DNA of 37,087 nucleotides from JBGTCD01 sp041749015 (GTDB lineage: Bacteria > Bacteroidota > Bacteroidia > Cytophagales > Cyclobacteriaceae), in assembly GCA_041749015.1 (NCBI GenBank), contig JBGTCD010000125.1, positions 1 to 37,087 of the forward strand, read 5' to 3'. Below, piece by piece: positions 25,011-33,296 of this stretch; positions within the stretch are counted from its first letter, which is position 1; each line of letters starts with the position of its first letter. Under the pieces are notes generated by a model, which was given only the letters and a program-made list of their open reading frames with translations, searched no databases and was not told the DNA's origin. A program made the translations under genes and the position numbers.

Positions 25011-27983
25011 CTAAAAAACCCCATCCCCCTGCAAAGCCATTTTCCGCACCAGCGGCAGCTTCTCCATGCTCTGCACCTCCACCATCGGTACCCCGAAGTC
25101 TTCTACCACCATCCCGGCGATCTTATAAAATCCCCGGCCCCGGAAGGGATACTTCCTGGTGGTATTGGGAAAATGGGTCGTATCAAATACCGCCCCTTCA
25201 TGATCATAAAAGGTGCCGAAATGCATCAGGTCTCCATTCTTGGTGCGGGTATCTTTGGTAGTGACCAGGTACCCCACCAGCGTCACGCGCTTACCAATCC
25301 GGCGCATCAGCTCCGCGGCACTGGTATCACCACGCTCCTCAGTAGCCAGGAGCAGGAAAGGGTCACAAAGGGGGAAGCCCAGAAGCTCGATCTCATCAAA
25401 GGCGCTTTCCAGGGTATGGCGGTTGAGTTCAGGCAGTCCGAAGGGTTTTTCCGAGGCCTCGGAAAAGAGCGGGGGAACATCTGCTTTATGCTGCCCTGCC
25501 GACATGAGGAGCATGGCCTCCCAAAGCAGGTGCTGCCCTGATATCCCGGTAAACCGGAAAGCACCGATGCGAATGAGGATGCGGAGCTGTTCCAGGCCGG
25601 GCTGCACCCTCCGGATGAAATCTTCAAGACTGCGAAAAGCCCCCGCCTCTTTACGGGTCTGTATCATCCGAAAAGCCAGGGATTTCTCCAGGTCCTTGAG
25701 ATGGATAAATCCCAGGTAAATGATCTTCCCCTTAAGGTTGCTCAGATAGTCGCTGTTGTTGACGCAGGGCGCTGCTACCTCAGCACCCAGCATGCGGGCC
25801 TCGTGGAGGTAAAACTCCGTCTTGTAAAAACCGCCGAAGTTATTGACCACAGCCACCATAAACTCCAGGGGGTAGTGGGCCCGGAGGTACAGGCTCTGGT
25901 AGCTCTCTACCGCATAGCTGGCGGAGTGGCCCTTGGAAAAGGAATATCCGGCAAAGCTCTCGATCTCATACCATACCCTGTCAGTCACCTCCTGCGGGTA
26001 GCCCCGCTCCCGGCAAAGGGTAAAAAACCTATCCTTCACCCGCTCAAAGGATTTCCGTGAACGATACTTGCCTGACATGCCCCGGCGCAGCACATCGGCA
26101 TCGGTGAGGGTGAGCCCGGCAAAATGATGGGCCACCTTGATCACATCCTCCTGATACACCATCACGCCATAGGTCTCTTGCATCAGCGCATCCATGCGGG
26201 GGTGAATCGATTGGTAAGGCAGGCCGTTTTGCACCAGATGATGCCGCTCGATATAGGCCCGCATCATCCCTGACCGTGCCACTCCGGGGCGGATGATGGA
26301 GCTGGCCGCCACCAGGGTGATATAATCACTGCATTGTAATTTGCCCAAAAGCATGCGCATGGCCGGAGACTCCACATAAAAGCAGCCCATGGTGCGGCCG
26401 GCCATGAGCAGCTCCTTCACGGCAGGGTCCTGCTTAAACCGGTCAATATCATCGATGTCTACCGATTCACCCCTGTTTTCGCGGATGAGGTTTACGGCCT
26501 CCCGGATATGGCCCAGACCGCGCTGGCTCAGGATATCAAACTTATAAATACCCATATCCTCGGCATTATGCATTTCAAAATTGACCACAGGGAATCCCTT
26601 AGGCGGAAAAGCCAGTGCCGAATAAGTATAAATAGGGGCTTCGGTGATCAGCACCCCACCGGCATGAATGGAAAGGTGTGCGGGGTAATCCTTCATCCTG
26701 GCGGCATAGGTAAATACCAGACGGGTGATGTGATCCCGGTCCCGATACCGGTCAGGGGCAGCCACGATCTGATCGATCTCCTCTTTGGGCAGGCCAAACA
26801 CCTTGCCCAGCTCTCTGATCAGGGACCGGTACTGGTAAGTGGTATGGGTGCCCAGCAGGGCGGTATGTTCGTACCCATACCGCTCAAACATATAGCGGAT
26901 CACATGATCGCGGTCTTTCCATGAGAAGTCAAGGTCAAAATCAGGGGGCGATGACCGCTCAGGATTAAGAAACCGCTCAAAGTACAGGTCAAGGGCTATG
27001 GGATCGACATTGGTGATGCCCAGACAGTAGGCCACCATGCTGTTGGCCCCACTCCCCCGCCCGACATAGTCGAAGCCCTGGCTGCGGGCATAGGCGATCA
27101 CATCATGGCTGATCAGATAATAGGCCGTGAAATGCTTTTGGAAAATGATCTCCAGCTCCCTGTTGAACCGCTCCCGCATGACGGGATTGCTGCTGTCGTA
27201 CCGCCGCTGAAAGCCCTCCCAGGCATGGGTGATGAGGTAGTCGCGGTCGCTTTCGGGAGAGCCGGTAAAGGTTTTCAGATTTTTGTCGGTACCCAGGGCA
27301 AGGGTCAGGCCGGCTTCCTGGCTGATCTTATAGGCATTTTTTATTAACGAAGGATAGCGGTCATAAAAAGCCTCAGCCTCCGCATAAGGATACATGATGG
27401 CATCCGGATCTTCCTGCGATCCGGGTGCAAGCTTGCTCAGCAGGGTGTTATGGTCTATGGCCCGGAGCAGCCGGTGGATGTTGAACCCGGTCTTGTCCTG
27501 AAAGGTCACCGGCATCCAGGCCGTCAGCTTATCGATACTAGCCCTTCGCGAAGAGGTTGGTATCTTGTTGACCATCCCCGGACGTACGCCAATCCACTCT
27601 GAGCCGCCCAGGGTTTCCGGGTCGGGGCCAGGCCAGGGGTAAACGACCATGACATCCTCCGAAAACCCCGGCCTTTCAGGAAGGGGGATGCCCTCAATCT
27701 GGTGCCGGGAAAGGAGCCTGTTGATGGCCTCAAAGCCGGCATTATTACGGGCTATGGCCATGTACAGGATGCGGTCGCCATCACGAAACTCTACCCCCAC
27801 CCCAAACCCCATCGACAGCCCCCGCTCGCGGATCAGGCGCATGACCTCAATATAGGCTGCCGTGTTGTTGATATCGGTGACCACCAGCTTATGGACCCCG
27901 CAGCGTAAAGCAGCATCCAGCAGAGCCTCAGGCGAAAGGGTGCCGTAGCCAAAGCTGAACCAGGTATGACAGTTGAAATACAT
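25011..27983 (-). CDS. dnaE2: DNA polymerase III alpha subunit, DnaE2-like translesion type
   Basis: 990 residues, shorter than replicative DnaE (about 1160) and lacking its C-terminal tau-binding region. N-terminal PHP domain is degenerate: CHTWFS at 5-10 and VTDINN at 35-40 replace most of the metal-binding His. The polymerase core is intact: GRGSGANS at 308-315, PDFDLDF at 347-353 with catalytic D350 and D352, and D483 in KFDIL. An OB-fold region lies near the end (from about 885). It follows dinB by 6 bases, the arrangement expected for an inducible lesion-bypass pair. GC is about 58% at 26041-26100, against 32% at 24061-24120. The symbol reflects the error-prone class, with no ImuA/ImuB alongside. 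Confidence 0.88.
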   Translation of the reverse strand: MYFNCHTWFSFGYGTLSPEALLDAALRCGVHKLVVTDINNTAAYIEVMRLIRERGLSMGFGVGVEFRDGDRILYMAIARNNAGFEAINRLLSRHQIEGIPLPERPGFSEDVMVVYPWPGPDPETLGGSEWIGVRPGMVNKIPTSSRRASIDKLTAWMPVTFQDKTGFNIHRLLRAIDHNTLLSKLAPGSQEDPDAIMYPYAEAEAFYDRYPSLIKNAYKISQEAGLTLALGTDKNLKTFTGSPESDRDYLITHAWEGFQRRYDSSNPVMRERFNRELEIIFQKHFTAYYLISHDVIAYARSQGFDYVGRGSGANSMVAYCLGITNVDPIALDLYFERFLNPERSSPPDFDLDFSWKDRDHVIRYMFERYGYEHTALLGTHTTYQYRSLIRELGKVFGLPKEEIDQIVAAPDRYRDRDHITRLVFTYAARMKDYPAHLSIHAGGVLITEAPIYTYSALAFPPKGFPVVNFEMHNAEDMGIYKFDILSQRGLGHIREAVNLIRENRGESVDIDDIDRFKQDPAVKELLMAGRTMGCFYVESPAMRMLLGKLQCSDYITLVAASSIIRPGVARSGMMRAYIERHHLVQNGLPYQSIHPRMDALMQETYGVMVYQEDVIKVAHHFAGLTLTDADVLRRGMSGKYRSRKSFERVKDRFFTLCRERGYPQEVTDRVWYEIESFAGYSFSKGHSASYAVESYQSLYLRAHYPLEFMVAVVNNFGGFYKTEFYLHEARMLGAEVAAPCVNNSDYLSNLKGKIIYLGFIHLKDLEKSLAFRMIQTRKEAGAFRSLEDFIRRVQPGLEQLRILIRIGAFRFTGISGQHLLWEAMLLMSAGQHKADVPPLFSEASEKPFGLPELNRHTLESAFDEIELLGFPLCDPFLLLATEERGDTSAAELMRRIGKRVTLVGYLVTTKDTRTKNGDLMHFGTFYDHEGAVFDTTHFPNTTRKYPFRGRGFYKIAGMVVEDFGVPMVEVQSMEKLPLVRKMALQGDGVF

Positions 27984-27989
27984 CGGCTC

Positions 27990-29186
27990 CTATCCTTTGA
28001 ACATGTTCATATTGGTGCGTACCCTGCGGCCTGTGCCCATAGTGATGGCCCTCATTATTTTTTCCGCACCGTGGCGCAGCCTGATCCTGTCCATGGCCTG
28101 ATTGAGCTTTACCTCCTCTTCGGTATCTTCAAAAAGGCTGATCTGGTCACTGCCATACACCAGATGGCTGAGCCGCACCCCCACCAGACGTATCAGCATG
28201 CGGCGGTTATAAAGCTTGTCAAACAGCTCCAGGGCCGTGCGGATCAGCACCTTGTCGGAGGCGGTATAGGGTAGCCTGAACTGGCGGGTTACCGTGTCGA
28301 AATTAGCATAGCGGATCTTTATAGTGATGCAGGCCGCCAGCCGCCCCTGCTTTCTGAGCTTATAGGAGAGCTTTTCTACCATAGCGATGAGCAGGGCCCG
28401 GAGGTGGTGTACATCAATGGTGTCGGTTTCAAAAGTAGATTCGGTAGAGATGGATTTTTGCTCACTGTACGGTATCACCGGGCTGGGGTCAATGGCATGG
28501 GCCTTATGCCATATCTCCCGGCCGCTTTTTCCAAAGGCGCTCTCCAGATACTGCACCGGCATTTGTCTTAATACACATACCTGGCGCACGCCCATATCGT
28601 AGAGAAACCGGGAGGTTTTCTCCCCGATCATGGGAATTTTCTGCACGGGGAGGGGATCCAGAAACCCCTGCTCCGACCCCAGAGATATGTGCTTTTCACC
28701 ATTGGGCTTGTACTCTCCTGTAGCCACCTTAGATACCAGCTTATTGGCCGAGAGGGCCATGGAGATGGGCAGGCCTGTCTCTGAAATGATTCTGGTGCGC
28801 AGCTCCCGCGCCCAGGCATAGGTGCCAAAAAACCGGTCCATGCCCGTAGCATCAATGTAAAACTCATCGATAGAGGCTTTTTCAAACAAAGGGGCCGTAT
28901 CGGCGATGACCTCGGTGACGAGATGAGAATGCTGGCTGTAGGCTTCCATATCGCCGGAGATGACGATGGCATCGGGGCAAAGCTGCCGGGCCAGGTACAT
29001 GGGCATGGCCGAGTGCACCCCAAACCGCCGCGCCTCATAGCTGCATGAGGCTACTACTCCCCTGCCGGAGGTGCCACCGATGATCAGAGGCTTGCCCCTG
29101 AGGGCGCTGTTAAGCTTACACTCTACCGCCACAAAAAATGCATCCAGATCCATGTGAATCACTGCTCTCCCATTCCCCATACTCAT
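27990..29186 (-). CDS. dinB: Y-family DNA polymerase IV (DinB)
   Basis: 398 residues. HMDLDAFF at 11-18 and SIDEFYID at 105-112 give catalytic D13 and D107/E108, equivalent to E. coli D8, D103 and E104. The little-finger domain follows, and QISLF at 348-352 near the C-terminus is a beta-clamp binding motif. It copies past damaged bases. ATG 29186 and ATG 29180 are both usable starts. First gene of a two-gene cassette with dnaE2, with about 58% GC at 28501-28560, and two sets of palindromes upstream that may be its operators. Confidence 0.93.
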   Translation of the reverse strand: MSMGNGRAVIHMDLDAFFVAVECKLNSALRGKPLIIGGTSGRGVVASCSYEARRFGVHSAMPMYLARQLCPDAIVISGDMEAYSQHSHLVTEVIADTAPLFEKASIDEFYIDATGMDRFFGTYAWARELRTRIISETGLPISMALSANKLVSKVATGEYKPNGEKHISLGSEQGFLDPLPVQKIPMIGEKTSRFLYDMGVRQVCVLRQMPVQYLESAFGKSGREIWHKAHAIDPSPVIPYSEQKSISTESTFETDTIDVHHLRALLIAMVEKLSYKLRKQGRLAACITIKIRYANFDTVTRQFRLPYTASDKVLIRTALELFDKLYNRRMLIRLVGVRLSHLVYGSDQISLFEDTEEEVKLNQAMDRIRLRHGAEKIMRAITMGTGRRVRTNMNMFKG

Positions 29187-29187
29187 A

Positions 29188-29222
29188 CTAATTTTATTAG
29201 CTAAAATTACTAATAATTTTAG
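29188..29222. promoter_or_regulatory. Tandem inverted repeats immediately upstream of dinB
   Basis: CTAAT-TTT-ATTAG (29188-29200) abuts CTAAAATTA-CTAA-TAATTTTAG (29201-29222), with perfect 5-bp and 9-bp arms. They start 1 base upstream of the dinB ATG at 29186, covering the likely leader and promoter. A damage-response repressor site is plausible from position, although no known SOS box is being matched. Confidence 0.5.
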
Positions 29223-29277
29223 TATTTAAAATACGATAGCACAAAAAATAAAAAGTAGTGTCCCTGCACCGGGAGGC

Positions 29278-29295
29278 TACATATTGCAATATGTA
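29278..29295. promoter_or_regulatory. Perfect 18-bp palindrome TACATATTGCAATATGTA
   Basis: Self-complementary over all 18 bases, 92 bases upstream of dinB and 102 bases upstream of the divergent outer-membrane gene at 29398. It could serve either promoter. Chance of a perfect 18-mer in a given position is very low, so a protein-binding role is likely. The regulator is unknown. Confidence 0.5.
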
Positions 29296-29397
29296 AATGA
29301 TGTAATACTTACCTGGAGTTGTGTAACTAATCCGACATGAAATAAAATGAAATTTGTATCTGTAAATTCTTTCACCTGATTAAATAAAAAATAGAAT

Positions 29398-30060
29398 ATG
29401 AAATCAGAAAATAACGAATACCTAAAATTCAGAAAACCAATCATTATGCTTTGCATAGTGTTTTTGGGTTTTACAACAGTAGTGAAAGCCCAGGAATCAC
29501 GTGAATCGCTTGTATTCGGTCTGAAAGCAGGGCTAAATTATTCAAATGTATGGGATGAAAACGGCCAGGATTTTAGAGCCGATGGTAAAGCCGGTTTTGT
29601 CGGAGGCGCATTTCTTGGAATCCCGATTGGGACATATCTGGGAATACAACCCGAGGTATTATTTTCTCAAAAAGGATTTAAAGGTTCAGGCACATTAATA
29701 GGTAGCTCTTATGATTTCTCAAGAACTACTTCATACCTGGATATTCCCCTTCTGGTACAATTAAAACCATCAGAATTTCTGACGATCGTTTTAGGTCCCC
29801 AGTTTTCATATCTCCTTAATCAAAAGAATGTTTTCACAGTTGGACCTAATAGTGTAGAGCAGGAGCAGGAATTTGCAAATGATAACATCCGTAAAAATAT
29901 CCTTGGATTTGCTACTGGATTAGATGTCAACATTTCAAACCTGGTACTTTCAGGAAGAGTAAACTGGGACCTTCAAACTAATCATGGTGATGGTACTTCT
30001 TCCACACCACGTTACAAAAATCAATGGTTACAATTCACTGTTGGTTATAGATTCTTTTAA
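29398..30060 (+). CDS. PorT-like outer membrane beta-barrel protein
   Basis: 220 residues. The N-terminus has a signal peptide reaching KAQ at about residue 31. Mature part is eight-strand-like (LVFGLKAGLNYSNV... FVGGAFLGIPIGTYLGIQPEVLFSQKGF... YLDIPLLVQLKP... LQFTVGYRFF), with the conserved IQPE.LFSQKG block and a terminal aromatic residue as in outer-membrane barrels. First gene of the envelope/stress cluster. Function is unknown; porin-like families here are often structural or adhesion-related. Confidence 0.88.
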   Translation: MKSENNEYLKFRKPIIMLCIVFLGFTTVVKAQESRESLVFGLKAGLNYSNVWDENGQDFRADGKAGFVGGAFLGIPIGTYLGIQPEVLFSQKGFKGSGTLIGSSYDFSRTTSYLDIPLLVQLKPSEFLTIVLGPQFSYLLNQKNVFTVGPNSVEQEQEFANDNIRKNILGFATGLDVNISNLVLSGRVNWDLQTNHGDGTSSTPRYKNQWLQFTVGYRFF

Positions 30061-30084
30061 GTAAACCTTTAAAATTAAAGTAAA

Positions 30085-30525
30085 ATGAAAAACACAATCT
30101 TAAACATCGCAGTCATTGCACTCATCATGGGATCTACTTTAACAGGCTGTAATTCACCCACAAAAAAAGTAGATAATTCAGAAACTGATAGTATCGAAGC
30201 ACGAGAAGGCTCCGATAAAGCCAGGGCAGATTATACCGATATTGAAAAATTTAAAACAGACATGAATAAACAAATCAACACCAACAATCAAAGAATCAAT
30301 GACTTTAATTCAAGAGTAGATATGCAAAATCAAGATGCAAGAGCAGAATATCAGCGGTCAATTTCAGATCTGGAACGTAGAAATAACAACCTGAAAAAGA
30401 GATTGAATAGTTTCCAGGCTGAAGGAAAAGAAGATTGGGAACAATTTAAAACAGGATTCAGCCGTGAGTTGAATGACCTGGGACAAGCGTTTAATGACTT
30501 TACGGGTAAAAAAGTCAATCAATAA
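30085..30525 (+). CDS. Coiled-coil lipoprotein of unknown function
   Basis: 146 residues. Lipobox LTGC with Cys22, then a hydrophilic Lys/Glu/Asn-rich body. Residues about 50-115 have heptad-like helical pattern (KFKTDMNKQINTNNQRINDF, DLERRNNNLKKRLNSF) suggesting a coiled coil. It follows the barrel gene by 24 bases and precedes the YtxH gene by 30 bases. Small lipoproteins with helical bodies often tether membranes or peptidoglycan; that is only analogy here. No named family recognised. Confidence 0.75.
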   Translation: MKNTILNIAVIALIMGSTLTGCNSPTKKVDNSETDSIEAREGSDKARADYTDIEKFKTDMNKQINTNNQRINDFNSRVDMQNQDARAEYQRSISDLERRNNNLKKRLNSFQAEGKEDWEQFKTGFSRELNDLGQAFNDFTGKKVNQ

Positions 30526-30555
30526 AGTATGACAAACAATTAAAAAACAAAAATC

Positions 30556-30837
30556 ATGAGCACAGGAAAAATTATCACTGGAGTATTAGTAGGCGTAGCC
30601 GCCGGCACCCTTTTAGGTGTATTATTTGCACCGGCAAAAGGATCAGAGACCAGGCATACCATTGCCCAAAAAACCTCGGATACCACGAATGACATCAAAA
30701 ATGAATTCAGAAGATTAATGGATGAGGTTGCCGATAAATTCGGGGTACACAGGGACCAGGTCACTCAAGGCTACAATAGATTAAAAAATGAGGCTAAGGA
30801 TCTAAAAAATGACGCCAAAGCGGAATTTAAGTCTTAA
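30556..30837 (+). CDS. YtxH-like small membrane protein
   Basis: 93 residues. A glycine-rich membrane helix (IITGVLVGVAAGTLLGVLFAPAKGSETR, residues about 5-32) with the family motif LFAPAKGSETR is followed by an amphipathic helical tail. YtxH proteins are associated with stress in Firmicutes and Bacteroidota. Role is unknown at molecular level. Lies in the same run of rightward genes as the holin-like and 153-residue proteins, 54 bases upstream of the former. Confidence 0.88.
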   Translation: MSTGKIITGVLVGVAAGTLLGVLFAPAKGSETRHTIAQKTSDTTNDIKNEFRRLMDEVADKFGVHRDQVTQGYNRLKNEAKDLKNDAKAEFKS

Positions 30838-30891
30838 TCAATAAAACACTCTCCTAACACTTTATAAATAATTGGGAACTAACTAAATCAA

Positions 30892-31221
30892 ATGGAGCCT
30901 TTATTTAAAAAAGTCGAAGACTTTGGAAAAACAAGCTTTGAGTTGTACAGACTCCAGGCCATAAGCAAAACTGCAGAAGTTGTTTCAACTTTTGTATCAC
31001 GTGCTACTGTTGTTATTGTTCTTTCTATGTTTTTGGTTTTTGCAAGTATTGGATTAGCACTCTGGCTCGGTGGTTTACTAGGCGACCTCTATTTAGGGTT
31101 TTTCTGTGTTGCCGGATTTTATATTCTGTTAGGAGGTGTTCTATTTTATTTCTTACACAAGCCAATAAAAGAACAAGTCAGTAATGCAATAATCTCTGAA
31201 ATCTTAAATACAAGCGAATGA
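30892..31221 (+). CDS. Holin-X/YqjE-like two-pass membrane protein
   Basis: 109 residues: a cytoplasmic helix (1-35), two membrane segments (about 42-67 and 73-97), and a basic-acidic tail. This fits the Phage_holin_3_6/YqjE-like family (PF07332), which despite the name is mostly chromosomal and stress-associated. No phage genes lie nearby, so a lysis role is not supported. Its stop overlaps the next start (ATGA, 31218-31221), implying coupling. Confidence 0.78.
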   Translation: MEPLFKKVEDFGKTSFELYRLQAISKTAEVVSTFVSRATVVIVLSMFLVFASIGLALWLGGLLGDLYLGFFCVAGFYILLGGVLFYFLHKPIKEQVSNAIISEILNTSE

Positions 31222-31679
31222 GTAAAATCACCAACGTAAAAGAGCTCAATGCGGCGATCCTACAGCTTGAAATCAAGCAGCGTCAGGAGGAGGAATTATT
31301 GAATGAACAAATAGAAATTACCATCGAAGGCCTAAAACCCACAAATTTAATCAAGAATACTGTTAATGAGTTGATGGCAATTCCGGATTTTAAAAGCAAC
31401 ATCCTCAAAATGACCTTAAGCATGGTCGCAGGATACTTCACCAAAAAATTAGCCATTGGATCTACCAGCCATCCCCTAAAGGTAATAATTGGCACTGCCA
31501 TTCAGTTTGGCGTTACCAATATTTTATCCAAAAATTCAGAAAATATAAGAGGAAAGGTAGTGGAGATATTTCGGAGGTTCTTTAAAAAGAAAGAAAATAA
31601 TAAAGAGGACCAATATATCACTATCGAACCATCGGAAGATTATCAAAATCAAATCCCCCAGGAACATCTTAATACCTGA
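31218..31679 (+). CDS. Hypothetical membrane-associated protein next to holin-like gene
   Basis: 153 residues, not assigned to a named family. The N-terminal third is a charged helix (LNAAILQLEIKQRQEEELLNEQIE), the middle has a weak hydrophobic stretch (about 65-95), and the tail is basic then acidic (FRRFFKKKENNKEDQ). It is translationally coupled to the holin-like gene by ATGA overlap. Similar YtxH, holin-like and coiled-coil genes recur together in Bacteroidota from memory, so a shared envelope-stress role is inferred. Confidence 0.65.
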   Translation: MSKITNVKELNAAILQLEIKQRQEEELLNEQIEITIEGLKPTNLIKNTVNELMAIPDFKSNILKMTLSMVAGYFTKKLAIGSTSHPLKVIIGTAIQFGVTNILSKNSENIRGKVVEIFRRFFKKKENNKEDQYITIEPSEDYQNQIPQEHLNT

Positions 31680-31770
31680 GTCCTGGTGAACAGGTGAATT
31701 ATATAATTCCTTTTGTTTATTCTGCAACATACCCCTTGCCAAAAGGACTCACCTTTGCCATCATACTCAA

Positions 31771-31788
31771 ACCTGCAAACCAGCAGGT
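31771..31788 (+). promoter_or_regulatory. Small hairpin ACCTGC-AAACCA-GCAGGT in the leader of the next barrel gene
   Basis: Perfect 6-bp arms with a 6-nt loop, ending 15 bases before the ATG at 31804. It lies where translation initiation would be affected. No T-run follows, so a terminator is unlikely. A regulatory leader or processing site is inferred. Confidence 0.4.
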
Positions 31789-31803
31789 GCAATAACTAAA
31801 ATT

Positions 31804-32382
31804 ATGAAAATAATCTACACAACCGTTCTGTCCTTTTTCCTTTTTGCCGGGGTCGCTACTGCACAGCAAAGTAATATCGGTATCAAGGGTGGCTTGAATG
31901 CTTTCACTCTGAAACCTGGTGGAAGTGCCAATTTTGATACTAAAGTAGGATTTCATCTGGGTCTCTTTAGTCATATGCACCTCGCAGAAAATATTGCCTT
32001 GCAGCCTGAGCTGGTCTTTTCCACACAGGGAGCCAGATACAGAGCAGCAGGTACAGACGTGGATTTAAACCTTAATTATATCAATATTCCGGTACTATTT
32101 CAATACATGTTTGACAATGGCTTTAGATTGCAGGCAGGTCCACAACTTGGAATCCTGGCGAGTGCCAAGACCAAAACCAACAACACCGAAATCAATGTAA
32201 AGGATAATTATGAGTCTATTGACTTAGGATTAGCAGTCGGTGCAGGTTATGTCAGCCCCATAACAGGTTTTGGTTTGGATGTGCGCTACAACATAGGACT
32301 CAGCAACATCCATAAAAACGGAAACGACCTTTTCAATAGAGGATTACAAGCAGGGGTATTCTATCTGTTTAATCACAATTGA
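31804..32382 (+). CDS. Second PorT-like outer membrane beta-barrel protein
   Basis: 192 residues. Signal peptide to about residue 20 (VATAQQS), then beta-barrel strands (IGIKGGLNAFTLKPGG, LHLAENIALQPELVFSTQGA, LNYINIPVLFQYMFDNGFRLQAGPQLGIL, GLDVRYNIGLSNI, FYLFNHN). It shares the QPE.VFS.QG core with the barrel at 29398-30060 but is a different sequence. It is followed by a strong terminator-like hairpin. Probably exported to the outer membrane; function is unknown. Confidence 0.88.
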   Translation: MKIIYTTVLSFFLFAGVATAQQSNIGIKGGLNAFTLKPGGSANFDTKVGFHLGLFSHMHLAENIALQPELVFSTQGARYRAAGTDVDLNLNYINIPVLFQYMFDNGFRLQAGPQLGILASAKTKTNNTEINVKDNYESIDLGLAVGAGYVSPITGFGLDVRYNIGLSNIHKNGNDLFNRGLQAGVFYLFNHN

Positions 32383-32398
32383 TTCCACATGATATTGG

Positions 32399-32426
32399 AG
32401 GGCAACCCAAGGGTTGCTCTTTATTT
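32399..32426 (+). terminator. Rho-independent terminator after the second barrel gene
   Basis: AGGGCAACCC and GGGTTGCTCT form a 10-bp stem with one G-U pair and a 2-base gap, followed by TTTATTT. It is 16 bases past the stop of the preceding gene. The short loop means the last C-G pair probably opens. Confidence 0.7.
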
Positions 32427-32432
32427 ACTTTA

Positions 32433-32457
32433 AGGTAAGCCTTGCATTAGCTTACCT
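32433..32457 (+). other. Second hairpin downstream of the terminator
   Basis: AGGTAAGC and GCTTACCT are perfect 8-bp arms with a 9-nt loop, between the terminator and the 56-residue ORF at 32501. No T-run. It could be a leader structure of that ORF or a second, weak barrier. Confidence 0.4.
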
Positions 32458-32500
32458 GTATCAACCATTCATCAAAATTTAAACCTTAAACTATTGTAAT

Positions 32501-32671
32501 ATGAAACCATCTGCACCTAAACAAATCGTCTGGATCATTGGCTTGGTTGCCGGCATTCTGGGAATCATCGGTCATTATGCCCATGTTGAATTCCTAAGTG
32601 AATACAGCCATCCATTGCTCCTTGGTGGCTTTATCGCCCTTGCTGTGGGCACCTCCTTCAAGGGGATTTAG
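32501..32671 (+). CDS. Small membrane protein, 56 residues
   Basis: ATG 32501 to TAG 32669-32671. Two hydrophobic segments: IVWIIGLVAGILGIIGHY (about 9-26) and PLLLGGFIALAVG (about 38-50), separated by a short polar turn. I do not recognise a named family, though similar short two-helix proteins occur in Bacteroidota. Support: clean coding frame between two non-coding gaps, hydrophobic design, its own A-rich leader (TGTAATATG), and its place between a terminator and a regulator gene. Confidence 0.68.
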   Translation: MKPSAPKQIVWIIGLVAGILGIIGHYAHVEFLSEYSHPLLLGGFIALAVGTSFKGI

Positions 32672-32727
32672 ATTATTTGCTAATCGGTAAGATTTCCTAA
32701 TATCATTTACGATCTAAAAAATAATTA

Positions 32728-33296
32728 ATGAAAATTTATGTGAAAAACATGGCTTGTGAGAGCTGCGTAGCCTTTGTTAAAGAAGTTTTGGAAGACATGG
32801 AATCTCTACTATAAAAGTTGAATTAGGAGAAATCGAAACTAAGGAAGACGTTACTGATGAGCAAAAGCAATCCCTGAACACCCAAATCAGAACGGTTGGC
32901 CTAGAGTTACTGGATAAAATGCAAGGGGCACTGATAGAGAAAATACGACAAGCCATGGTCGATTATGTTTACAAAGCAGATGATAAGCCATATCTTAAAT
33001 TCTCAGTTCTGCTAAGTGAAAAACTCAACCACAGCTATACATACTTATCTAATATCTTCTCAGAAGTTGAAGCCACTACTATAGAAAAATACATGATTGC
33101 ATTGAAAATAGAGCGGATAAAGGAGTTGATAATTTTTGGAGAACATACCATTTCGGAAATCGCTCACATGCTTCACTACAGTAGTCTTGCGCATTTGTCT
33201 ACGCAATTTAAAAAGGTGACTGGGCTGACCCCATCCCATTTTAAAGCATTAAAAGAAAGAAGGAGAAACGCCATTCAAAACCTCAAATTGCTTTAG
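32728..33296 (+). pseudogene. HMA-like/AraC helix-turn-helix regulator, frameshifted
   Basis: From ATG 32728 the frame reads MKIYVKNMACESCVAFVKEV and hits TAA at 32812. Adding one base at the GG of 32799-32800 restores a frame through ISTIKVELGEIETKEDV to the AraC domain and its stop at 33296, about 190 residues. NMACESC is a CxxC heavy-metal-associated motif; the second half has YTYLSNIFSEVEATTIEKYM and SSLAHLSTQFKKVTGLTPSHF, the AraC HTH. The family is known in Bacteroidota from memory. A one-base deletion or a sequencing error fits. An internal ATG at 32919 could still make the 125-residue HTH part. Confidence 0.8.

Noticed and set aside
25011..29186. ImuA-ImuB-DnaE2 mutasome
   Set aside because: The Y-family gene has intact catalytic residues and a clamp motif as in DinB, and there is no ImuA-like gene.
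30892..31679. Holin-like gene as part of a prophage
   Set aside because: No phage structural, lysis or integrase gene is near; neighbours are stress genes.
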